A DNA stretch of 64,000 nucleotides, from positions 3,348,001 to 3,412,000 of the forward strand of contig NC_064677.1 in the NCBI RefSeq assembly GCF_023278565.1. Reading direction: 5' to 3'. The notes under the pieces are model-generated. The model ran no database searches. It worked only from the letters and a program-made list of their open reading frames with translations, and was not told the DNA's origin. Origin of the DNA: Colletotrichum lupini (lineage: Eukaryota; Ascomycota; Sordariomycetes; Glomerellales; Glomerellaceae). The position numbers were made by a program, and so were the translations under genes. This document shows, piece after piece, positions 39,822-51,221 of this stretch; position 1 is the stretch's first letter, and each line of letters opens with the position of its first letter.

Positions 39822-40633
39822 AATTGGGGTATGAATAAAGATAATGGAGTACCTACAACTTGGAGCATGTGAATTGGACAAATGGGGAACTGGGGTGTTG
39901 TATCAGGCGGGGTTCTCTTTAGAGCGCTTTTATGTTTTGCCTTCAAACGAAAACGTCTAATCTTCAATCAATCATACTTGGAACAATACTTGCTCATGTT
40001 TCTATACTTATTCCTTGTTCCTGGATCCAGTTCTAGGTCGTTAAAGTCACTGTACTTCACAAAAGTTCCAAGGGTCTTGAGCAAATTACCCAATCCGGTA
40101 ATGTTCTCAAAAGAGCGCGCCAAGAGGTTCAAGCTGCATCCCTCTCTGAGCAAACACTCAGAAAACATTCGATCCTTACTAGCAGCGGATCTAGATGTGC
40201 CGCCTTAGAGATTTAACGAATCGATCTATCGGATACATCAGCGAGTAACCTTTCTGGAAAACATTTCGCCAATCAGATAATAGTGGCACAACATCATGGT
40301 CATACCCTAACCCCGGCTCACTGATGACGGACGGAATGAAAGACGCGCATTTAGGGCAAACTGCCAACAACGCCCCTCATCTACGGACTCTGTTCCCGGA
40401 AACATTTAGATGAAGTGTTAGGGGTGAGTTCTCGGAAAATGAAGTTAGGGACCCCTCTTCCCTGTGCCACGGAAAGGCATGTAAGCATGGGAGGACGTCC
40501 CAGCGCGCGTCGCGATATAAGCTTGCTCTTCCCCAGTAGAAATGTCCCTGGGTCGTAAAGAGAAACATTGTTAATTCCATATGTTGATGTTGATTCGTTT
40601 GGTGATTATACATCATCATATCCCTTCGTCAGG
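39822..40633. other. Intergenic region between isocyanide synthase and DJ-1 gene
   Basis: 0.8 kb of moderately A/T-rich sequence without a recognised gene, holding the synthase 3' UTR and the DJ-1 gene promoter. Confidence 0.5.
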
Positions 40634-41707
40634 ATGCTCCTCTCCCATGTTTCATCCCGCCGCTCCATCTCCGTGATTGGGCTCTTACTGGTCTATCTCA
40701 TCACAATGACCGCAGCACAAAATGGAACTCAGACCTCTTCTAAGGTCAGAGAGTGTAAGTGGTTCCCTCTTCACTGCAGTTCGGATTATGAATTCTCGGT
40801 GGATTAATTTACATGACCCTCGTACTGACAATGTCCCTAAAAAGGCATCCCTCGCCCTTCGACGACCAGCGCGACATCATCATCTCCTACATCCACGCCA
40901 AAAGCCCTGCCGAGAAACTTTGGCATGATCATCAACCGGGCCTTTGAGATGCTCGATGTATTTGGACCCCTTGACGCCCTCGGATTGCTGGCCAAGAACC
41001 ACCAAATGAACTTATATCTCATCTCCGAGACAATGGACCCCGTCACCGTCGAGCCCGTTTCCGCTGCCATGAACGCCAAAAACTCGAGTTTCGTAAGTGA
41101 CGACCCCCTGATTCTTTCTGTTATTTCCGGGGTCGAAGCAGCGGTTCCCCTCTTCCGACGGAGCATCAGCTTCCGTACCGAGGTTTCGACCGCCCAATGC
41201 TGACGTGAACGACCTCCGCTGGACGCACAGTTCCCCCAAATCCTCCCGACGCACACATACGCAACGGCACCAAAGGACGTTGAAGTCCTCATGGTCCCCG
41301 GCGGCCTCTGGACGCGCTCGCCCAACCTCAACGCCACGATCTCCTACATCAAGACGACCTACCCGAGCCTGCGCTACCTCATCTCCATCTGCACCGGCGC
41401 CTCCGTCGTGGCCCGCGCCGGCGTGCTCGACGGCCGCCGCGCGACGACGAACAAGGCCTCGTGGGCGAGCACCGTCGTCCACGGGCCGCGGACAGAGTGG
41501 GTGGCGAAGGCGCGGTGGGTCGTCGACGGCAACGTGTGGACTTCGTCGGGTGTGTCTGCGGGCATCGACGCGACGCTGGCTTTCATCGAAGAGGTGTATG
41601 GCGGGGAGGAGGCGGCGTCGATTGCTGATTTGATGGAGTATGAGAGGCATGCGGACGCGAGTTGGGATCCGTTTGCTGAGAAGTTCAATGTCACGGGTTC
41701 GGCATGA
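40634..41707 (+). CDS. DJ-1/PfpI family protein, isonitrile-hydratase-like, probably secreted
   Basis: Exons are 40634-40754, 40845-41092 and 41231-41707, giving 281 aa. Residues 1-28 look like a signal peptide (RR, then ISVIGLLLVYLITMTAA). Four N-glycosylation sequons (Asn30, Asn120, Asn157, Asn276) agree with secretion. The DJ-1 fold has FEMLDVFGPLDALG with Asp78, VLMVPGG, the nucleophile elbow SICTGAS with Cys177-Thr178, AGVLDGRRATTNKASW, and SGVSAGIDATLAF. In bacterial isonitrile hydratase, as I recall it, a matching Asp, Cys and Thr are catalytic and the GLLxGKRATTH and GGxxAGID segments are shared. That enzyme hydrates isonitriles to N-formamides. Many fungal family members have no known function, so the role is inferred from the neighbouring isocyanide synthase. 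Translation from the ATG at 40,706 would remove the signal peptide. Confidence 0.82.
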
Positions 41708-43134
41708 GATGAGACTGGGAATAGGTTTGTTCTTATCCATGGGGCGCTGGGAACCTTTCTGTGGGGAAGGTGATTATCAAGAAAATGTAGTTAGACTCTA
41801 GTAATGTGACTTGGTAATTAGCTACAACTTCTGATATGAACGGTGAGACCAGCAACTCATGAAGAGGATATTTAAATGGAAATGGCTAAGAACTAATATA
41901 GAAAGTGAATGTTTCTCAGATAACAAAAATTCTCTATCTTATGTTCTATGACTGGGGTTATGCAGTTGATGTGTTATGTAAATAAGATCTCTACTAGATC
42001 CAAGGAAAGCTTTGTTAGTCTTTGTAATTCAATACTACTAACTTTACAAGGCCCTAGACACCAAAATATCGAGTGTTAGACTTAGAGACTCTTCGATCTC
42101 GCAGTCTAGTGAGCAACTCTACTCCCAAAATGATTTTCCAGTGTTGATTAGGCGCTGTATAGTGAGATTTGACACTTAGTATCAACTATTAAAGAGAACT
42201 CCACAATCAATCTTTAGGCTAGTTGATAACCATAATGGTAGTGGTTGGATTGCTCTAGTTCAAAGACCTTTATTATCTGCCACACAGTAAATACTTCCCT
42301 AAGGAAACTATATCCAAGAGAAGCTTGCAGTGATTTACTAAAGGGTATACAATTATTGCCGGCCAGAATCTAGTGCTCGACTTGTCATCTGTTTCCTGCT
42401 CGAACTCAGCCTCTACAACCAAGCAACAAGAAACCAGTAGTAGAGTTCTAGCTGAGCTTCTCTCTAGGAAATTACATGCAGTTGCAAGTTTTCACAACAA
42501 ATGAACGGCTTGCCATAGGAGACACTATACGCTATGCCTCTGGGATTATAAATTGCATACGACCCAGCTTCTTGAAAAATCAACTTATAATCAATAAACT
42601 GATCGAATATTGTTTTGAAAAACGTCGCCTTCTATGAACAATGTAATGAGAACTTCAAATTGTTTCGTCTACCATCTGTCCCATTCGCGTCAAACACTCA
42701 CGTGGGCGCCTCTACATGCGAGTTTTCCCACATCACTCATCCCTCCATCAAACATCAAAGTAAGTAAACAAACGACTGCCGAACAGCCAGGTCCATTTGT
42801 GTAACGTGAGAAATCAGCACGTACCGGACGACTCATATCTCTCCCCATGTCTGACCCTCAAACAACTCTCCGCATGATATTCAAACGTATTTCCTTTGCC
42901 ATAGTGTTCCTTACCCTCAAGTCTTAGAAAAGGTTCCACATCCTGCTGTGACATTATTCGTCATGGTACGAGTAGCATTGCACAGAAACCGCCAGCAGGA
43001 TCTGGAACAGCCGCCTGAGAAGGGCCGACAGGCGAGAGGCGACCCGACAGCAGCACCAGTCTTTGTAAATAGTAAACTGCAACCGCAGAAGGTCCCAGCT
43101 CCTGCAAGGCGTGAAGCAAGCTAGTCTTAGTTAT
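41708..43134. other. Spacer between DJ-1 gene and copia copy 2
   Basis: 1.4 kb, A/T-rich but with normal CpA and TpG, so not RIP-mutated. No gene is recognised. The last five bases (43,130-43,134) read GTTAT and are the left flank of copy 2; in element orientation this is ATAAC. Confidence 0.55.
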
Positions 43135-43336
43135 TATTAGTATCCCTATTATAGGGTAGTTAGTTCGAACTATAGTTAACGAAGAGATTAATTAAACTAT
43201 TTAAATATCTACGTAAGTATAAAAAGGAGGTTCTAACTATAAGTTAGGCTAGCGACGATAATTATAAATAGGGCCCTTAATTAGCCCCTATATAGTCGGC
43301 TATATACTGTAGTTAAATTAAATTTTTAATCTAATA
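43135..43336 (-). repeat. 3' LTR of copia copy 2
   Basis: This is the 202-bp LTR in reverse orientation. The plus strand starts TATTAGTATCCC and ends AATCTAATA. Both ends are RIP-mutated relative to the inferred TG...CA termini. Confidence 0.9.
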
Positions 43337-46300
43337 CTAACTTTCTCTTTTTTTTATTAATTTAATTACTATAGTTAGAGGTATAATTTAACCTCGGGCC
43401 TGTTTATTAAATTATCTCTTTTTCTCCCTTTTTTTTACTCTTTTTATATAACTTATCTTTTTATTTATATAATAACTTTTTTATTACTTATAAATTACTT
43501 TAATCCCTTATTAAATACTATTTTTATAAAAGCGTTTACGAGGTTATTTTTATTATTAATTTAATAGATCTTAAGTATTTTATACCTTTCGTACGATTAC
43601 TTAAGGGCTATAATATTAATTATAAGCCTCTTTTCTTTCGTCGTTCCTAATTTAACGAGGTATTTATATAATAAGTAAGAATTAGTATAAATAACTATTA
43701 GAATAAGTAAAAAGTTAATTTAATTAGTAATCTTCCTTAGCGTTATTAAAATTATATAAGAGAGGTTAATGCTATTAACTATACTATAGACCTTTAACGT
43801 TAGTATACTTCTTATTACCCGCTTATTTTTAGTTAATAAGTAGTAAATTATATTACTATATATAGTAAATTCGCTCTTACTTATACTCTCGTTAACTAGG
43901 ATAATAATATACCCTAATTACGAAGTAAGGTTATTATTATTTATAAATAACTTATTAACGAAAATATAGAGCTTACTAATTATAAAGTTAATCGGGTAAT
44001 AAATAAGACTTTAATTAAGATTTATTTATTATTACTTAAGCCGCTTATTAAGTACCTTAACGTCTCGTTTAGTTAGATTTATAGCTTACGCTACTTTAAT
44101 ATAATTAAAAGTCGCCTTAAGCTAATAAATATTTATAATATATACCCCTTATATAAGCTTAGCTTTATACTACTTTTTAACGTTAGTTATATTTAGATTA
44201 ACGAGGTTAATTTTCTTACCCTACCCCTTTTATTAAAAAATAACGGTTTCCCTTTTAATTATAAAAATCCCGTTATTAAATACTAAGGGGGTATTTATTA
44301 TAAGGACCTTTTTTAGTTTCGCTACGAAGCTCGCTTTTTAAAGCTCCTTATTTTCCTTTTTTATAAAGTTAATATTAAATAGGCTTAATATATCGTCGGT
44401 TTATATTTTAATAATCCTAAATTAATTACTTTCGTACTCTACGATTAGTAAGTACGGGTCGTACGTAGAGGTAATTATTAATAGTTAATTAATATAAAAA
44501 TCGTAATAAGTAGCCTATTAATAAGTACCCGATTTTACGAGCTTATATAGTGGCTTAAGTATTTTAATAATTATATTTTTTAGGTACTTACTAACTATTT
44601 CTTTTAGTAAATAGGCTAGGATTTTTTTTATAAGCCCTATAGCTAATTAGGTATAGGCCTAGGTAATATTACGGCTTTAAATCTCGTATTCCTTTTTTTA
44701 TAGCAATATTATTAATATTATTATTAATTATTAGCTATAGCGCTATATAGTGGGTAATTATATAAGTAGCGTTACTTTTTTAATATTACCGTATCCTTAA
44801 ATTACGTATCTAGACTTCTTATACGGCTAGGGTGTTCTTTTTTTTTAATTTTATAAACTATTTATAATTTAAATATACGGAGGTTTATATATTTTTCTAA
44901 GTCGTATAAGATAAATTAATAGACCCCTTAATTACGAAGAGTATTTACTTTAATAAGATCTAATCCCTTATACGGCTTTTTAGTAATTATAATTACGCCT
45001 TTTTTATATAGTTTAATTACTAGTTCGAAATTAGCTTTCTTTTTTATTATATAAAAGGTATTAATTACCTCGTTATTAATAATAAATTACTATATTATAG
45101 CTTACCGTCGTAGTTTTTTATAACGTCTCGCTAGTAATATTAGTACCCTTTTAGTAATTTCCTCTTCTTCGTCGTTTATTAATATTACTATAACGATTTT
45201 ATTAAAGATAATTTCCTATGCTTCTACTACGGGTTATATAGTTTCCCTTAGCTCTTTTTCTTCTTATAGGTTATAAATTATCTTATTAGGATTTATATAG
45301 TACGGTCTAATTATTATAATTAATATTTCGAGTAGCTAGTTACGATCTTTTATAATTATATAAAAGCGCTTATTAACGGAAATTAACTTATATAGCCTAG
45401 CTTATTATTAAGTAATTTCGTACTATATTCGTATATCCGAATTTAGTAATATATTTAAATTATCTCCTATATTAGGCCTATTATATATAATAATTACCTC
45501 GTTAACTTACTTTTTTATACTTACCTCGCGCAGTGCCCATATTATTTCTTTAATTACTCGGGCTCGTTAGCTTATGCTTAGTAACAGTAGCGAGGCTAAG
45601 GTCGTTCTTAAATATACTCTAAATATTAATAGCGTTAGTATAAGTTCGTTAGGCCCTATAGTATTATTATAGTATTTAAGTACTATTTAGAGGTATTCGT
45701 TATTAATAAAATCCGGATTTTCCTTTTTAATAATTCTAAACGCCCTTTTTAATTATTAATATGCCCTTTTTACTTTTTTAATACTATAGTACGCTTTAAC
45801 GGGTACGACTTTTAGTTATATACTATAAGCCGTCGTATTATCCCTAAATTTTACTAACTTAAAGCTAGTACTAGCGTCGGTTTTAATACTATTTAATAGT
45901 TTTTAATATATATTAATCTAGCTTTTTTATAAGGCTACTTATACTATTTTTATTTATAAATCCTAGAGGAATTGCCCTACTTAGAAAGATATAGCTACGT
46001 CGATTATATATAATACTAACTAACTATTTAAATAAAAGATATTAATAACGATTTCTTAGTTAAAGTTAAGCTTATTATATAATTTAAATTTAAATTTACG
46101 TAGGCTCTATATATTTATTTAGTATTAGTAATATACTTTCGTTAACTACTCTAGCGCCCCTATTTCGATATTATTATTATTTAATTACTTTAGGAAGTTA
46201 TATAGCCTCGTAACCGACGGGTATCCGAATCTTTAGTATAGTTTTCTAAGCTTACTTTCCGTTAAGTAATTAATCGACTTCGTATTGTTAATAAGCTTTA

Positions 46301-49300
46301 TAAACGCATACCCCTATCGTCGTTCGACTACCTCGAAGTACTTATTACTAAAGATTCTGTTCTTTATATTATTAAATATAATACTTAGTCGATCTATGTT
46401 TTTTAGATATAAGAGAAATAGGGTATTAACGGGTAAAATATAAAAAGTTATCGTTCCGAAGTATATCTCTATTTTTATTATACTTAGGGCGACGATTTCC
46501 TTACCTAGGCCGAAACTAATCCTCGTAATACCCGCTATTAACGTATTAAATATTATTAGTACGATCTTTTATAGTACTTAGAATTGCCCTTTTCTTTTAG
46601 TTAACTATTACGATACCCTAGTATTTAGGATAATCCTATAGAAATTGTCTAGGCCGTACTTTTCGCTCGCATAAAATACTTATATAAGCTTAGTATTCGA
46701 GGGATCTAAGTAATATAAAAAGGGCCCCTCTAGCTACCCTTAGATATGCTTAGTATTATATTCCTTTTTTTTAAATATTAAGAGAGATAGTATTTTCTCT
46801 TTAATCGTTAAGATAATAAGCTTTGGCCCTATTAGATTTACCCTTTTGGCTGCCTTCGTATCCGTTATTTAAAGGACCTTCTTTTATTATTTATAAATAA
46901 AAGCTTATTTATTAAGAGCTTCTGCTACTCTCTATTCGTTTAGCCTCGTCTATCCTCTAGAGGCTAACGGGGTAAAAAAAGAGTAGTTAATATTTTCGAT
47001 TTTATCGTAATTTAATTCGTTAATATAGGGGGTAAGATCTTCTTTATTTTCTAAATTTCTTATAGGGGGTATATATTTTAAGCCGCTACTTTAGCTACTA
47101 TTACTAAGTTCCGTGCCCCCGGATCTGCCCTTATATATAATAAGGAATTAATTAAACTAATAAGGGCTAGTTTTACTATTTATTACCCTCGACTTTTTAT
47201 ACTATTCGTATAATTTAGTACGCTCTTCTTTAGAATAGTTATTTAACTAATATCTATCCTTTTTATAAATATAATATTACTTTTTTTATTACCCTACTTA
47301 TAAGTTAAATCTCTATTTATTTAACGAATCTAGGCCTCCTTACTAGCGATTGCCGTATTTAGCCTCTTTTCTTTTCTTATTATACGTTCGATCGACTTAA
47401 TATTATTAATAAGGGCCGTCGTATACTTAGAGGTAAGTTTAGTACGGTATTTTTATTTTAATATTAAAGCTAGATCTTAGCCTCGAATAGAGTATCTCGT
47501 AGTTTTTAAGTACTTAGTATAGGGTGATTTTTATTTTTAGTATATACTAAATTACGATATAAAAATATCCGACTTTTCGCTCGTTTATCCCCTTATTTAG
47601 CTAGGTTTTTATTAGCTTATTAATTCGATCGATAAGCTTTTCGAGGATCTCTATTTATAATTTACTCTCTATTATCCTAGCTATAAATATAAAAAAAATC
47701 GCTCGTAGCTTAGATAGGAGCTCTAGGTTCTTATTATAAGTCTCGAAGCGGCTTCGGATTACGTTAATTATACTAAAAAAGTCGTTTTGATCGAGATTAT
47801 ATACTACTTTATAATAGTAATTAGAGGCTTTGCTTACGAGTACGATATTAATTACTAAATAGTACTAGTGTTCTCTAATTCCGACTTTTTTATAGTAATC
47901 GTAAAACATCGTTAGGGTTTTTTATAAGACCTTATACTTCCCCCTAGAGTATAATTTCTTTTTTAAGAAGATCTTTTTAACGTCTATAAATTACTTCGTA
48001 TTTATTACTAGATTTTTAGTATTTATATACGAACCTTGCGTCGCTACGTATTATTAATAACTTCGGGTCGTTTACCTCCTTTTTTATTAGCCGATTAGTA
48101 CCGAATTTCGTATTAGTAGCGGTAATAAGTTATAAATCGAAATAGGTAGAATTATCGATTATCGTACTTTTAGTACTATATTTTACCCTAGTATATCCTT
48201 TTATAACAATAGATTTCCGTGAGTAATTATAGGGAGGAAATCTAGGTCGTTTACCCTTTTTCTAAATTCGTTAAAGTAATTATACGCTCTATCGACCTAT
48301 ACTTAGTTTTATAGTACGAATTCCTTTTTTATAATTATTGCTATTAGTATTTTATATAGCTCTTGCGATTATAATTACGCTAATAATACCCCTCGCTCGT
48401 AAAGGAATTTATTAACTATTTTTATAATTCCTAGGCTTACGCTCGCGAACTATTTATCTAGTTAATAGCTAAGGTCGTTTACGATTTTATAAAATAGGGG
48501 TTGCCCCTATAGCCCCTTTTTCTTATAGACCTTAGTTAAATAGATTAATACTACGTTAATTTATTTATTATTAAGCTAATCTACGATTCTATATATTTAC
48601 GTCCCCTAATAGTCCGGGTTAATATTTACTTACTTATAAGAGATTAGGATTCTATTTAAGATCGGGTTTCGTCCTCTTCTTCTTTACCCTAACTCGCTAA
48701 GGGTCGTACTTTAGCTTATGCCCGTATTAGTAATTACTAATATATTTAATCTTAATAAAGATATATTTAATCCGCGCGCAGGTCGTAGTAAATCCGTACT
48801 TTTATTACTTAACGAATTTATTAGGGTCTAAGAGATTCTCGCTTTTTCTCGCTATCTCGCTATTACTTTCGTTTTTATTATTTTTAGCGATTACTACTAC
48901 CCTTTTAAATCGCTAACTATTATACTTACTAAGATCCTCCTTTTTATTTAGTAAAAAAGGGTAGGTTTTAGTAGTTCTTTTTAATAATAGTAATAGTAAA
49001 CGTTTATATTACTATAAGAAGATATAGTAATTAGTCTCGGGATCTTTACTAATTACTAATTTCCGCTATCCCGTATATTTCTAGCCTCTTAAGCCTCGTG
49101 CTTTTTATAATCTCTAAATAGCTTCCTTGGTTAATTTTTTAAAATTAGTAATTTCGTACTAAGAGCTAGTATAAAAAAGAAGCCCTTTAGTAGCCCTCTA
49201 GAGGATTCTTTTCTTTTCCCTTTAGATCCTCGTCTTTTTTAGCCTTTTTTTAGGCTAATAATAACTCTAATAAGAGGTCGTAGGACTACTTTAGGGTAGC

Positions 49301-49961
49301 TACTTTTTTTTTAAGTTAATCTCTAAGATCTATAATACTCTTAGCTCGATATTATTAAGACCTCTAAATCCCCTCTTTTCTTATTAAACCGTCCCTTATA
49401 TTATATTCTTAAATAATACCCGGGGGGTAGTTAAGGGAGCTATAAAGAGGTCGTTTAGATCGCGGGCTTAAGGTTATACTTATAAGGTCTTTATAATAAT
49501 AAACTTTCTTATATACTATAAATCTCTTAGCTTAATAACTCCTATAAGGTTACTTTTATTATTAAATAAGAATATTTACGTTTAGAAATCCCCTTTTTTA
49601 ATCGCACGGTACTCTTTTATACCGTATTTTTATTAATTTAACTAGTTAATTTTTAATTACGGGCCGGCTATAGAAAAATTATTTAGTAAAAAAGCTACTC
49701 GGGGCGATAGTAAAAGGCTAGTTGCTTAAGTAGTTCTGTTAATTAACGTAGTTTAATATAGTAAACGTCGACCTCTCGTAAGTAATAAAGGGCTACGATT
49801 ACTTAATTCCGTGCGGTATTTAAGAATCGCCCCCTTTTTCGTCTATTTTCGTAAGGTTAATTAGTACGAATCTCTTATCCCGTGCGGTATTAAAAAGTTA
49901 TCTCTTTTATATAGCAAAATACCTTACTAATTTATAATAATAAAATTTAATTACTAATTAG

Positions 49962-50163
49962 TATTAGTATCCTTATTATAAAGTAGTTAGTTCGAACCGT
50001 AGTTAACGAAGAGATTAATTAAACTATATAAATATCTACGTAGGTATAAAAAGGAGGTTCTAATCGTAAGTTGGGCTGGCTACGATAATCGTAAATAGGG
50101 CCCCTAATTAGCCCCTGCGCAGTCGGCTATATGCCGCGGTTAAATTAGACTTCTAATCCGATA
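49962..50163 (-). repeat. 5' LTR of copia copy 2
   Basis: This is the 202-bp LTR in reverse orientation. The plus strand ends GACTTCTAATCCGATA, against the inferred CCGACA. It is followed by GAAGT at 50,164-50,168, the reverse complement of the ACTTC flank of copy 1. Confidence 0.9.
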
Positions 50164-51221
50164 GAAGTTAAGTAGACGTAAAATAGAGACAAACCGCTCA
50201 GTCTATTTCGTATCTAGATAGCTCATCGCCCAGGGAATTTTAATAATAAGTAAATTTCGCAAGACATCCTATATTACGTTTACTAGACGGTTATCTCGAA
50301 CGCCGGAGCCGGCTTTATATATATACGGTTTTCCGGTAGCTAGTTTTATTACCGGTGTTTAGTTTGCCTTACCCGGCTTCTTATCGAGTTAACTAATATG
50401 CAGTTAAAGACGACAGAGGGGCTGTGGGGGTAGAGACTGGGGACCTTTGTCGGATGCAACGCCAAAACGGAAAGATAAGGACGGACAATGGATGTCCGAA
50501 GTGACGGATCAAAGCCGCTATCGGTATAGTTAGGCCGGAGAAGTCATTAACAATGTACTCCGTACAGAACACTCAATTTCTCAAGAGAAAGACTTACCGC
50601 GAATGATTTTCGATAGAGCATCAATATAATAAAGTGAACTTATTGCTCAGGTAGTCAGCTGCCGTAAAGAACTTCGACAGAGCATTTCCGAAAATTTCAT
50701 TCAAGATAGAGAGTAAAAACAGTACATGTCTATCAAATTGCTCAGTTATTCATTGTGCTTTAAAAATGAAGATAAAAGTTTATGGATTAACAAGTCACCT
50801 CATTGTGTTTTAATTTATTTTTATTTAATAAACTTGACAACTGTCTAGTTGCAGAACGCCCTCACATGGAGCGCAAAATCTATTCGAGTTCCCAAATAAA
50901 GCATAGCATACACAAGATAGGTTATCAGAAAACATAGACATTGAGTTGGTGTCTGGTGAGGAGATTGACGGAATATATTGTTATGATAAAGACTCGCTAG
51001 ATTATATGAGATATCTTAAAACTAAGCCGATTCGTCTTGGTATTTACTAAGACCTTCGTAAATAATGGTGCTTAATATGCTCGAGGCTCTTTCTAGAAAA
51101 TGTCTACGCTATAACGGCTAATCGAACTAATGACTACAGGCTTTATAACAAGGTCAACTCTAGTGGGTATGCTCCCTGCAATGCGGCTCTAATATGACAC
51201 TTTACATGAAATTAACCGACT
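50164..51221. other. Spacer between copia copy 2 and the FAD oxidoreductase gene
   Basis: 1.1 kb of A/T-rich sequence. The first 250 bp show partial RIP character (TA-rich with isolated CpG); beyond that composition returns to normal. No gene is recognised. Confidence 0.5.

Larger units (their letters stand above)
43135..50163 (-). mobile_element. RIP-degenerate Ty1/copia LTR retrotransposon, copy 2 (inverted)
   Basis: The element is 7,029 bp, the same family as 21,583-28,992 but on the opposite strand and 381 bp shorter, so it carries net internal deletion. Its 202-bp LTRs lie at 43,135-43,336 and 49,962-50,163. CpA and TpG are almost absent inside. The minus-strand RT core again reads stop-T-D-D (44,392-44,403). 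The polypyrimidine run at 43,341-43,355 is the complement of the polypurine tract next to the 3' LTR. The flanks in element orientation are ACTTC (5') and ATAAC (3'); they do not match each other but match the flanks of copy 1. Confidence 0.93.

Noticed and set aside
21583..50163. AT-rich blocks as centromere or mitochondrial insertions
   Set aside because: Each has paired LTRs, a polypurine tract and copia RT/RNase H traces, which fully explain them.
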